Below, one piece after another: positions 1-6,392 of a DNA stretch of 9,060 bases (the stretch's first letter is position 1; the number at the start of each line of letters is the position of its first letter). Made by a program: the position numbers and the translations under genes. Below the pieces are notes generated by a model that saw nothing but the letters and a program-made list of their open reading frames with translations, ran no database searches and was not told the origin of the DNA. Source of the DNA: CAYRVX01 sp964642165 (GTDB lineage: Bacteria > Planctomycetota > Phycisphaerae > SM23-33); the NCBI GenBank assembly GCA_964642165.1, contig CAZXOC010000293.1:1-9060 (forward strand), given 5' to 3'.

Positions 1-335
1 GGCAACGGTCCGGCCCGCAGCGGGGAGATCCGAAGTTCTGGTCGGGTTCAGCAGACCGTAACACTTCCGCGCTGCGAGCCGTCCTTCCGCCCCTCCGGGG
101 CTCTGTTCATAAGACTCGCTGGGCTTCCCCACGAACGGTGGGCGCGCCTTCCCGGTTCCTGACTCCTGGTTCCCCGGAATCCGCCTCGCGCGGGGCCGCG
201 GTGGATCGCCGCGTGCTGTTTCACCCCGGCGGCAGAAGAGCCGAAGAGAGAAGACGGGAAGGTGGGCCTGCCGGCGCCGAGATGGACCGATCGGGGCCTG
301 CGGGGCGGGAACACAGCCGGTGGGAGGTCTTGAGA
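1..335. other. Gene-free left edge
   Basis: I see no convincing gene in this stretch. A reading frame open from an ATG at 138 runs into the gene that starts at 336, but the peptide it would add (48 or more arginine-, glycine- and proline-rich residues) looks like translated spacer, and no Shine-Dalgarno site precedes it. Two short inverted repeats are visible: 89-93 with 97-101 (five GC pairs, three-base loop) and 128-132 with 138-142 (five pairs, five-base loop). The first is followed by a modestly T-containing stretch and could be the end of a transcript entering from the left, but it is weak. No tRNA cloverleaf or good promoter was found. Confidence 0.5.
323..327 (+). promoter_or_regulatory. 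Shine-Dalgarno site of the 336 gene
   Basis: A GGAGG core, within GGGAGG, lies eight bases before the ATG at 336. It decides the start of the small membrane protein against the upstream in-frame ATG at 138. Confidence 0.75.
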
Positions 336-779
336 ATGTTCGGCATGCTGCGACTGGCCAGAAGGATCGCGGAGAACCCCAAGCTGTTGATCGCCCTGGT
401 CGTCCTGATCGCGTTCGGGCTGTTCCTGGACTTCGTGGTGCTTGGCGGGGGCTCGGACAACCCGCTGCCGGAGGTGGAGGACGTCCAGCAGGTCTCCTTC
501 ATCGGAAGCTCCAGCACCCGCCTGAGCCCGCAGCCCGTCGACAGGAAGCTCTACCGCCAGCTTTGCCAGTGCCTGGACGAATCGGAGCAGGTCATCACGA
601 GCGGGGGCGGACCGCTGGCCGGCACCCTCCTCGTTCGCCAGACCGACGGCTCCACCGTCCAGGCCAAGCTGTACGAGTACGGCCTGGTGGAGACCGACGA
701 CGGACAGTTCGCCACGGAGGGGGCCCTGAGCAACAAGGTCTGCTCGCTGATCTCGCAGATCCGCCGGCAGGCCGGATAG
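336..779 (+). CDS. Small single-pass membrane protein, unknown function
   Basis: This encodes 147 residues. The start is chosen because a GGAGG at 323-327 lies eight bases before the ATG and because the hydrophobic segment then falls at the usual N-terminal place. A basic amphipathic stretch (residues 5-16, with R6, R9, R10 and K16) is followed by one strong membrane helix at about residues 17-36 (PKLLIALVVLIAFGLFLDFV). The remaining roughly 110 residues are soluble, of mixed charge, and contain three cysteines (two as CQC, one near the C-terminus). By the positive-inside rule the C-terminal domain should lie outside the cytoplasmic membrane; the helix could also be an uncleaved signal. The soluble part alternates strand-like and helix-like stretches (TLLVRQTDGSTVQAKLYEYG reads as a beta hairpin). 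I do not recognise the family. The gene is convergent with the EF-hand gene and has no co-directional partner here. Confidence 0.75.
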   Translation: MFGMLRLARRIAENPKLLIALVVLIAFGLFLDFVVLGGGSDNPLPEVEDVQQVSFIGSSSTRLSPQPVDRKLYRQLCQCLDESEQVITSGGGPLAGTLLVRQTDGSTVQAKLYEYGLVETDDGQFATEGALSNKVCSLISQIRRQAG

Positions 780-877
780 CCCAACGGCGAGGGGCGGACG
801 CTCCCGGCGACCTGCCGCGCCCCCGGGCGCGTGCACACAGCCCAGGGCACGCCCCCCTTCGGCCGCGGGCCGCGGGC

Positions 878-902
878 GGGCCCGGGCCCCGTGCCCGGGC
901 CT
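878..902. terminator. Strong GC hairpin in convergent gap (outer)
   Basis: Bases 878-887 pair with 893-902: nine GC pairs and one GU around a five-base loop (cccgt). It lies about 100 bases after the stop of the small membrane-protein gene and, on the other strand, after the EF-hand gene. The position between convergent genes suits a bidirectional terminator. No T-run follows on either strand, so it is not a classic intrinsic terminator. In very GC-rich genomes such stems without U-tracts are common at gene ends; its function here is inferred. Confidence 0.5.
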
Positions 903-916
903 GACGCGGTTCCTCG

Positions 917-958
917 CCGCCGCCCGCCTCCCCGCGCCGCACGGCGCGCGGGCGGCGG
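917..958 (-). terminator. Two-part hairpin just after the EF-hand stop codon
   Basis: Bases 917-927 pair perfectly with 948-958 (eleven GC pairs). A second small stem, 934-939 with 942-947, sits inside, and six bases (928-933) bulge on one side. The structure begins seven bases beyond the EF-hand stop codon, which is where a minus-strand terminator should be. There is no following U-tract. Together with the hairpin at 878-902 it makes the convergent gap highly structured. Confidence 0.5.
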
Positions 959-964
959 GGCGGT

Positions 965-2380
965 CTACCGGTCGGACGGCTCGGCGGGGCGCATCATCCG
1001 CATCTGGTCGCGGATCATCATCCGCGCCTCGTCGGGGCTGAGGACGCCGTCCTCGTCGGCGTCGTAGGTCTCCCGGAGCTTCTTCCAGAAGGCCATTCTC
1101 TCCTGCCCGGTGACGCGTCCGTCGCCGTCGGCGTCGAGTTCCTTGCGCAGCTCGTCGACGCGCTTGCGGATCGAGTCGCGCATGGCCTGGCGCTCGTTGT
1201 CCGACAGCTCGCCGTCGCCGTCGACGTCCCACTGGTTGCGCCACGACGCGGTCAGGTCGGCGATCTCCTTGCGAAGCGCCTCGAAGCCGGCGCGGCGCTC
1301 CTCCTCGGAGAGCTTCCCGTCGCCGTCGGCGTCGTGCCTCTTCACCCAGTCGCTGCGCCAGTTCTCGTAGGTGGCGGTTCGCTCGGCCTCGGCCTCCTTC
1401 ATGGCCGCCAGCTCCCGCTCGTCGAGCCGCCCGTCCCCGTCGGCGTCGAACGACCGCTCCCCCCACTGCCGCCGCACGTCCGCCCAGGCGGCGCCGCGCT
1501 CCTCGCCCTCCAGGCGCCCGTCGCCGTCGGCGTCGTGCTTCTTGAGCATCTCCTCCCGCAGCCGGGCCCACTCCTGGCGCTGCTTCTCGAAGCGTTCCTC
1601 GGCCTGCTTTGCGGCGGCGGCCTCGTCCTCGTTCAGCTCCCCGTCGCCGTCGCGGTCGAAGCGCCGCAGGAGCCAGCCGTCGCGCATCTCCTGGAAGAAG
1701 GCCTTGCGCTCGGCCTCGTCGAGCTCGCCGTCCTTGTTGGCGTCGTGCTTCGCCAGGACCTCCTTGCGCCGCTGCTCGGCGCGGGCCTGCCACATGGCGC
1801 GGCGCTCGTCGCGGGAGAGCTGCCCGTCGCCGTCGGCGTCGTGCCTCGCGACGGTCTGGGGGTCGAGTTCGAGCCGTCCGGCGCTGCGCGCGGCGATGGT
1901 GGCGCGGGGCACGCGCCCGGCCGCCAGGGCCCGGTTCGCCTTGTCGCGCTCCTCGCCGGTGAGCTTGCCGTCCTTGTTGGCGTCGTACTCGGCCAGGACG
2001 CGCTCGCGAAGGTTCTGCCGGTACGCCCGGGCCTCGAACCAGTCGAGGGTCTTGTTGCGGTCCTTGTCGAAGGCGAGCATCGCCTCGAACGTGTCGAACT
2101 TGCGGACGAAGGCGTTCGGCTTGCCCCGGCTGGCGGCGAACTCCTCCTTGCTCAGCTCGTTGTCCGGCCCGGCGGCCGTGAAGAAACGCGCCCGTTCCTT
2201 CGTCAGGTTGAGGGGATCGACGGCGTCCTTGAGGACCTCCGGCGGCTTGGCGAGGGGCTTCTTCACCGCCTGGGTCGCCGCCGGCGCGGCGGGCTGGGTG
2301 GCGGGCGCGTCGGCGGCCCACGACAGGCCGGTCAGGATCAGCAAGAGCGCGACGGCTGCGGCGATGTGTCTCTCGTTCAT
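965..2380 (-). CDS. Exported multi-EF-hand calcium-binding protein
   Basis: This encodes 471 residues. The ATG at 2380 is preceded by AGGGAG eight bases away and opens directly into a signal peptide: charged start (MNERH), hydrophobic core at residues 6-19, and cleavage near SWA/A at 22-23. An Ala/Pro/Thr/Gln linker (residues 23-45) follows. The rest is an array of eleven EF-hand loops whose first Asp lies at residues 105, 133, 181, 213, 242, 283, 312, 350, 385, 416 and 440. Five loops read exactly DADGDG (181, 283, 312, 350, 416). Ten have the conserved glycine at loop position 6; the first (DKDRNK) has lysine there. Most end in Glu at position 12, as in true EF-hands. Long charged helices rich in Arg, Glu, Trp and Phe separate the loops, unlike the short paired loops of dockerins. 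A degenerate loop may lie near residues 69-81. The expected role is calcium binding outside the cytoplasm, as buffer, sensor or calcium-stabilised scaffold; partners are unknown. It lies 152 bases downstream of the GH30 gene on the same strand, so co-transcription is possible. Confidence 0.93.
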   Translation of the reverse strand: MNERHIAAAVALLLILTGLSWAADAPATQPAAPAATQAVKKPLAKPPEVLKDAVDPLNLTKERARFFTAAGPDNELSKEEFAASRGKPNAFVRKFDTFEAMLAFDKDRNKTLDWFEARAYRQNLRERVLAEYDANKDGKLTGEERDKANRALAAGRVPRATIAARSAGRLELDPQTVARHDADGDGQLSRDERRAMWQARAEQRRKEVLAKHDANKDGELDEAERKAFFQEMRDGWLLRRFDRDGDGELNEDEAAAAKQAEERFEKQRQEWARLREEMLKKHDADGDGRLEGEERGAAWADVRRQWGERSFDADGDGRLDERELAAMKEAEAERTATYENWRSDWVKRHDADGDGKLSEEERRAGFEALRKEIADLTASWRNQWDVDGDGELSDNERQAMRDSIRKRVDELRKELDADGDGRVTGQERMAFWKKLRETYDADEDGVLSPDEARMMIRDQMRMMRPAEPSDR

Positions 2381-2388
2381 CGTTTCAG

Positions 2389-2394
2389 CTCCCT
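2389..2394 (-). promoter_or_regulatory. Shine-Dalgarno site of the EF-hand gene
   Basis: On the minus strand AGGGAG lies eight bases before the ATG at 2380. It supports that start over an in-frame GTG at 2443, which would place 21 extra residues ahead of a complete signal peptide. Confidence 0.75.
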
Positions 2395-2463
2395 GGAATC
2401 GGGTTGATCCGGCATCCGCGCGGACAGCGACGCCAGGGACCACCCGCCGTCACCGCCCACCAC

Positions 2464-2472
2464 CATATACTA
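2464..2472 (-). promoter_or_regulatory. Possible -10 island before the EF-hand gene
   Basis: The minus strand reads TAGTATATG in an otherwise very GC-rich gap. TAGTAT or TATATG each match four of six positions of the sigma70 -10 box. No acceptable -35 box was found 16-18 bases upstream. If used, the leader would be roughly 75-85 bases. The alternative is that the EF-hand gene is read through from the GH30 gene. The rest of 2381-2532 holds no gene. Confidence 0.25.
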
Positions 2473-2532
2473 CGCGCGGCGGGCACGGCCGGTTACAGAA
2501 GAATCATCCGGGCGCCGCGCCGCCGGCGGGCC

Positions 2533-3999
2533 CTACCCGCCCCCGCGCAGGACGAGCGTGCTGACGCTCCTGGCAGGGAAGGTCACGCCGCCGCGGGCCA
2601 TCGTCCCGCGAGCGAGGTCGTGGCGGGCCGACGTGACGTGGACGCTTCGCCGCGCCCGGCCGAACGCCCGGGCCTCGACGCGCGCCCGGACCGGCTCGTC
2701 GGCGTTGTTGATGACCACGCAGGTCAGCTCGCGGCCGTCCTTCGACAGGAACGCCGACGCCCGCAGGTCGTCCGCGGAGGACTCCGCCGCGACGCGAACC
2801 GCGCCGGGGCGGACGAAGCGGCTCCAGTTCGCCAGCGTCCACAGCCGCTTGGTCGGCTCGATCTTCCGCGTCGTGGGGTGGGCGTAGATGAGGGCGTCGC
2901 GATACCCGCCCGGGCCGATCGCCAGCCACCACTGCCACGTCACCACCGAGCCGACCGTCAGGTCGTCGTGCAGGACGTTCGCCAGGTGCAGGCCGCCGTC
3001 GATGCTGAGGTCGTGGCCGTGCTTCATCTGGCAGTACTCCGTCATGGCCAGGCGCTTGGTCGGGTGCTTGCGGCGGAAGGACTCGACGAACTGCCGCTTG
3101 TGCTGGCGGTTCGACCAGTAGGAGTGCACGGCGAACGTGTCGACGGCCTCGTTGAGGACGGGGTCGGCGAACATCGTCTCGGCGTACGGCGGGCTGGACT
3201 TCCACGAGCCGGACTCGGGCGCCTCGACGGCCGCGTCGAGCTTCGCCGCCCGCACCGCCAGCACCAACGCCTTGATCATCGCGGCGGCCTCCTGCGGGGA
3301 GTAGTGGCAGCCCTCCTGCCCGCGCCACTTCTGCCCCCAGCGCCACTGCGGCTCGTTGAGCGCGGAGATCGCCACGTGCGGCAGGTCGTGCGTCTTCTTG
3401 AGGTGGGCGGCCACGTCGACGAGATACGTGGCGAAGGCCTCGCGCATGTCGCCGCGCAGGTTCGAGCCCCCGCCGTCGCCGCCGCTGACCTTGCCGTTGC
3501 GGGTCATCCGCGCCGGCGGGCTGTTGGCGAACAGCACGAAGTGCTCCACGCCCAGGGAGCGCACCTCGCGGAGAATGCCGATCGCCTTGGCGTCGCGGCG
3601 ATAGTCGTATCGGCCCGGGGCGGCCTCGAGGTCCACGGTGCGGCGGTCGCGCCGGACGACGTCCTCGCCCCGCCCGGCGGGGATGTTGTAGCGGTAGATC
3701 GTCAGCGCCGCCCCGCGGTCGGTGAACAGCAGCTCCAGCATCCGCCGCCGCTCGGCCGGAGGGAAGTCGGCCACGTAGCGCGGCCACCAGCACCCCGAGG
3801 CGCCGAAGCCCTCGATCGCCTGGTGCCGCGTCCGCTCGTCGATGGTCACCGTCACGTCGGAGGCCCTCGCCGTGCTCGCCGGCGCGCCCAGCGCCGCCAG
3901 CCCGCATAGCGCGGCGGCGACGGGGGTGAAGCGGGCGCGCGCAGGCGGCGCTTGGGCTTCCGGCCGGGGCAGCGTACTATCGGCATCGGTGTCGTGCAC
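2533..3999 (-). CDS. Exported GH30-like glycoside hydrolase
   Basis: This encodes 488 residues from a GTG at 3999, chosen because GGAGG sits six bases before it. The N-terminus is long and polar (residues 1-20), then RARF, a hydrophobic core at 26-39 and an AxA cleavage site (ARA/S at 46-47), giving export by Sec or possibly Tat-independent routes. The mature part opens like family 30 enzymes (HQAIEGFGASGCWW, residues 59-72) and continues as a (beta/alpha)8 barrel: RYNIP at 103-107, ANSPP at 158-162, SALNEPQW at 212-219 with the predicted acid/base Glu216, HSYW at 292-295, MTEYCQ at 319-324 with the predicted nucleophile Glu321, and TWQWW at 354-358. Residues of about 400-488 form the small C-terminal beta domain usual in GH30. 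Length fits the family, and both catalytic glutamates are present. Enzymes of this family retain configuration and cut beta-linked glycans such as xylan, beta-1,6-glucan or beta-1,6-galactan. The LNEPQW and QEGCHYSP (228-235) motifs remind me of the galactanase-like branch, but I cannot assign the substrate. It is divergent from the propeller gene at 4118. Confidence 0.9.
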   Translation of the reverse strand: MHDTDADSTLPRPEAQAPPARARFTPVAAALCGLAALGAPASTARASDVTVTIDERTRHQAIEGFGASGCWWPRYVADFPPAERRRMLELLFTDRGAALTIYRYNIPAGRGEDVVRRDRRTVDLEAAPGRYDYRRDAKAIGILREVRSLGVEHFVLFANSPPARMTRNGKVSGGDGGGSNLRGDMREAFATYLVDVAAHLKKTHDLPHVAISALNEPQWRWGQKWRGQEGCHYSPQEAAAMIKALVLAVRAAKLDAAVEAPESGSWKSSPPYAETMFADPVLNEAVDTFAVHSYWSNRQHKRQFVESFRRKHPTKRLAMTEYCQMKHGHDLSIDGGLHLANVLHDDLTVGSVVTWQWWLAIGPGGYRDALIYAHPTTRKIEPTKRLWTLANWSRFVRPGAVRVAAESSADDLRASAFLSKDGRELTCVVINNADEPVRARVEARAFGRARRSVHVTSARHDLARGTMARGGVTFPARSVSTLVLRGGG

Positions 4000-4005
4000 G
4001 TTCGG

Positions 4006-4010
4006 CCTCC
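4006..4010 (-). promoter_or_regulatory. Shine-Dalgarno site fixing the GTG start of the GH30 gene
   Basis: On the minus strand GGAGG lies six bases before the GTG at 3999. The frame stays open further upstream to 4260, but that extension would overlap the divergent gene at 4118 and translate its promoter region, so the GTG is preferred. Confidence 0.75.
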
Positions 4011-4048
4011 AGTTGCGTTGCCGCGGCCGCACGGCGCGGCGCGCGTTT

Positions 4049-4057
4049 ATTGTACCA
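4049..4057 (-). promoter_or_regulatory. Extended -10 promoter for the GH30 gene in the divergent gap
   Basis: The minus strand reads TG-G-TACAAT at 4057-4049: an extended -10 element with five of six matches in the hexamer. It lies in the only AT-rich island of the 118-base gap (4000-4117). Transcription would begin near 4042 and give a leader of about 43 bases. No good -35 box is seen, which is usual for extended -10 promoters. On the plus strand the same island offers TATTGT (4048-4053, four of six), so it might also serve the propeller gene. Confidence 0.45.
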
Positions 4058-4100
4058 GCAGGTCGGCCTCGGGGCTGCCGTGGGGGCGCACCCGGGCCGC

Positions 4101-4108
4101 GGGAGGAG
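4101..4108 (+). promoter_or_regulatory. Shine-Dalgarno site of the propeller gene
   Basis: GGGAGGAG ends nine bases before the ATG at 4118. It supports this start over the in-frame ATG at 3842, which lies inside the GH30 gene on the opposite strand. Confidence 0.75.
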
Positions 4109-4117
4109 CAGCGGATC

Positions 4118-6238
4118 ATGGGCAAAGCGATTCTCGCCGTCGTGCTGATGCTGCCCTCGGCCGCCGGTGCGTGGGAAGCCGTCAAGCAGCCGGACCTGGC
4201 CGAGCAGGTCGCCCGGGCGCCCGCCCTGAAGGTCGAGTCGCTCGGCGCGCCGATCCGCACCAGCCGGATGGGGAGACTGCTCTACTGCCCCAACCCGGAC
4301 GGGCGGACCTACGACCTGGTCCAGATCTACTTCCCGCAGTACGGCGGGCCGAACACCATCGTCCTGATGGACCTGGCGACGGGAGCGGCCAGGCAGCTCC
4401 TCGTGCCGCGCGAGCCGATCCGCTACCAGTTCCACCTCTGCCCGGCCGTGGTCGCGCCGAACGGCAAGCTCTACGTCAGCGTGCTGGCGCTGCGGCGCGG
4501 GCTGCTCCAGAAGATCTGCGTGTACGACCCGGCCACCAACGAGCTGAAGGTCGACTGCCTGGAGATGCCCGAGCACCTCCTCGGCGAGACGCACCCGATG
4601 GTGCTCGGCACGAACGGCAAGCTGTACTGCGCGGGGGGGCATCCGAGCAAGGCGGCCAGCGCGTGCGAGATCGACCCGGCCACGAACGCCGTGACGGGCT
4701 ACGGGCCGATCGGCCCCAGCCACGCGCCGTCGAGCTGCTGGGGCTACAGCGTGGCGGCGGACGAGCGCTGGATCTACGTCGCCAGCGGCAAGGTGCCGTG
4801 GTACCTCGTGGCGTTCGACCGCCGGACGGGCCGCAGCGACGTGCTGGCCCGGACCGAGCGCGCCGGGGGGTACGTGAGCGTCGGCCAGGGCCGCTTCGGC
4901 TGCACGGCGCGGGTGACGAGCCCCGTCGGGGCGCCGGGGACGCGCGTCGAGTACTGGCTGCACCGGGGCAAGGCCGTCCCGCGCAAGGGCCGCGACGACC
5001 AACCGCCCTGGCCCGTCCTGGCCGATGCGCCGCCCCTGGTGAAGCTGCCGCCGCGCCCGGAGGTGAACGTCGCGGGGGCCGTGCCCGACGCCGAGGGCCG
5101 CGCCGAGATCTGGTACCGCACGCCGGAGGCGAAGGTCGCCGCGGCGAAGAAGCGCCCCCTCCCGGGCGCCTCGCCGGGGACGCTGGGCTGGCGGCGCATC
5201 GCCTACCGCGTGCCTACCTATCCCCAGGAGATCCACCGCCTCGCCGAGCTTCCGGACGGGCGGATCTTCGGATCGGCGGGGAGCTACGAGGGCTGCTTCG
5301 TCCACGACCCGAAGGCCGCCCGCAGCGCGCACCTCGGCAAGTGCCACCTGAGCCACTACGCCACGGCCGTCTGCGGCGGCAAGGTCTACATGAGCGGCTA
5401 TCCCACCAGCCCGGTGTACGTCTACGACCCGGCCCGGGCGTGGACGGCGCTGAAGCGCACGGGGCCGCATCGCGTGATGGCGGAGGCCGACGCGAAGAGC
5501 AATCCGCGCCTGGTGACGCGTCTGACGGCGGCCGGCACGCACAAGATGTACTCCGCGGCGGTGGGGGCCAACGGCAAGGTCTACTTCGGCGGTCGATGGG
5601 TCCGCAACGGCAGCGGCGGCGGGCTGGGCTGGTGGGACCCCAAGACGCAGCGGGCCGGCGGGATCTGGCGGGTCTTCAGCAACTACCAGATCAACTTCAT
5701 CGCGGCCGTGGACGGCGGCAGGACGATCGCCGTCTCCGCCCATCGCGTGACGGACACGGTCCTCCGGAAGCCCAAGCCCGAGCAGGGCGCGCTGTTCTTC
5801 TTCGACGTGGCGAAGGAGAAGGTCGCCGGGACGCTCGAGCCGGTCGCGAAGGCCAAGGGCCCCGGGCCGATCGCGCCGGCGGGGGAGGGGCGGCTGCTGG
5901 GCTGGACGGAGGACCCCGGCGACGCGAAGCGCAGCATCCTCTACGGCGTGGACGTCGCCCGGCGCGAGGTGGCGTTCCGGAAGGTCGTCCCGTTCGCCCT
6001 GCCAGTCCGCATCGGCTCGAACCAGCGCGAGCGGTGGGACTTCCGCGTCGGGCCCGACGGATGCGTCTGGACGTTCCTGCGCGGCGACGTGCTCGTGCGG
6101 ATCGACCCGAACGACGCGACGATCCGCGTCGTGGGGCGCGTCCGCCCCGCCGGGCGCGTCGCCTTCGCCGGCCGGGACATCTACCTGGCCGGCTCCGCCG
6201 ACCTGCGCGTCGTCCGGGGCGTGGCAGGCAGCAGCTAG
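4118..6238 (+). CDS. Exported beta-propeller-like protein, unknown function
   Basis: This encodes 706 residues. A short signal peptide (MGKAILAVVLMLPSAAGA, cleavage near residue 18) opens the protein, so the product is exported. The mature chain is almost all short beta strands with recurring blade-like phrases: NGKLYVS at 115-121, NGKLYCAG at 166-173, GGKVYMSG at 420-427 and NGKVYFGG at 485-492, interspersed with phrases such as VYDPATNE, EIDPATNA, AFDRRTGR, VYDPARA and FDVAKEK. This is the look of quinoprotein/YVTN/Kelch-type propellers, in which each blade ends in a 'value then Asp-Pro/Asp-x-x-Thr-Gly' turn. The length allows one large or two ordinary propellers. Such domains serve as enzymes (some polysaccharide lyases), ligand binders or scaffolds; I see no diagnostic catalytic motif. 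It shares a divergent gap with the GH30 enzyme, suggesting, not proving, a linked role in glycan binding or breakdown. The next gene begins 154 bases later behind its own promoter. Confidence 0.85.
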   Translation: MGKAILAVVLMLPSAAGAWEAVKQPDLAEQVARAPALKVESLGAPIRTSRMGRLLYCPNPDGRTYDLVQIYFPQYGGPNTIVLMDLATGAARQLLVPREPIRYQFHLCPAVVAPNGKLYVSVLALRRGLLQKICVYDPATNELKVDCLEMPEHLLGETHPMVLGTNGKLYCAGGHPSKAASACEIDPATNAVTGYGPIGPSHAPSSCWGYSVAADERWIYVASGKVPWYLVAFDRRTGRSDVLARTERAGGYVSVGQGRFGCTARVTSPVGAPGTRVEYWLHRGKAVPRKGRDDQPPWPVLADAPPLVKLPPRPEVNVAGAVPDAEGRAEIWYRTPEAKVAAAKKRPLPGASPGTLGWRRIAYRVPTYPQEIHRLAELPDGRIFGSAGSYEGCFVHDPKAARSAHLGKCHLSHYATAVCGGKVYMSGYPTSPVYVYDPARAWTALKRTGPHRVMAEADAKSNPRLVTRLTAAGTHKMYSAAVGANGKVYFGGRWVRNGSGGGLGWWDPKTQRAGGIWRVFSNYQINFIAAVDGGRTIAVSAHRVTDTVLRKPKPEQGALFFFDVAKEKVAGTLEPVAKAKGPGPIAPAGEGRLLGWTEDPGDAKRSILYGVDVARREVAFRKVVPFALPVRIGSNQRERWDFRVGPDGCVWTFLRGDVLVRIDPNDATIRVVGRVRPAGRVAFAGRDIYLAGSADLRVVRGVAGSS

Positions 6239-6284
6239 CGCGGGCCGCGCCGGCCGCCGGGTGCCTGGGGGGCCGACGGCGTGG

Positions 6285-6313
6285 TTGTCGGATCCCGCCG
6301 ATGTGCGGATAAT
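6285..6313 (+). promoter_or_regulatory. Sigma70-type promoter of the kinase gene
   Basis: TTGTCG (6285-6290, four of six matches to TTGACA) and GATAAT (6308-6313, five of six matches to TATAAT) are separated by exactly 17 bases. Transcription would begin near 6320, giving a leader of about 73 bases to the GTG at 6393. The in-frame ATG at 6312 overlaps the -10 box and therefore could not be translated from this promoter. Confidence 0.55.
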
Positions 6314-6383
6314 GGCGCCCAAAGGCCCGGGACGATCCCGGCCGCGCGAGCCCGTGCGAGATGCCCGCTCCCGGAGGCAGCGC

Positions 6384-6387
6384 AGGA
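6384..6387 (+). promoter_or_regulatory. Shine-Dalgarno site fixing the GTG start of the kinase gene
   Basis: AGGA, within GCAGGAAAG, lies five bases before the GTG at 6393. The alternatives in frame, GTG at 6354 and ATG at 6312, have no comparable site. Confidence 0.6.
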
Positions 6388-6392
6388 AAGCC

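Noticed and set aside
31..62. T-arm-like sequence ggttcagcagacc considered as part of a tRNA
   Set aside because: No matching acceptor, anticodon or D arms can be drawn around it.
138..335. Earlier ATG for the small membrane protein
   Set aside because: No Shine-Dalgarno site and a spacer-like peptide. The ATG at 336 has GGAGG at good distance, followed by a normal membrane anchor.
1118..1849. Regularly recurring short repeats considered as a CRISPR array
   Set aside because: The repeats are in frame and encode EF-hand loops; the intervals vary and are coding.
48..2321. Long open frame on the minus strand (757 codons)
   Set aside because: It lies in another frame over the EF-hand gene, is dominated by arginine, glycine, alanine and proline, and shows no domain. 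High GC removes stop codons from shadow frames.
2513..2555. Hairpin at the end of the GH30 gene (GGCGGG, stop codon in the loop, CCCGCC)
   Set aside because: Six pairs only, stop codon inside the loop and no U-tract. It could be chance in this GC content and does not settle whether the EF-hand gene is co-transcribed.
1334..2564. Two plus-strand open frames (1334-2407 and 1371-2564) opposite the EF-hand gene
   Set aside because: They are low-complexity shadows (Leu/Gly/Val or Ser/Ala/Arg runs) of the repeated EF-hand codons.
4000..4260. Upstream extension of the GH30 frame to 4260
   Set aside because: It would overlap the divergent gene, put a long unrelated stretch before the signal peptide and ignore the perfect GGAGG before the GTG at 3999.
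6243..6275. Possible terminator after the propeller gene
   Set aside because: Only competing five-pair stems (6243-6247 or 6271-6275 with 6251-6255) and no T-run, which is not above what this base composition gives by chance.
6312..6392. Earlier ATG (6312) or GTG (6354) for the kinase
   Set aside because: The added residues are only an arginine-rich tail, neither start has a Shine-Dalgarno site, and the ATG overlaps the -10 box.
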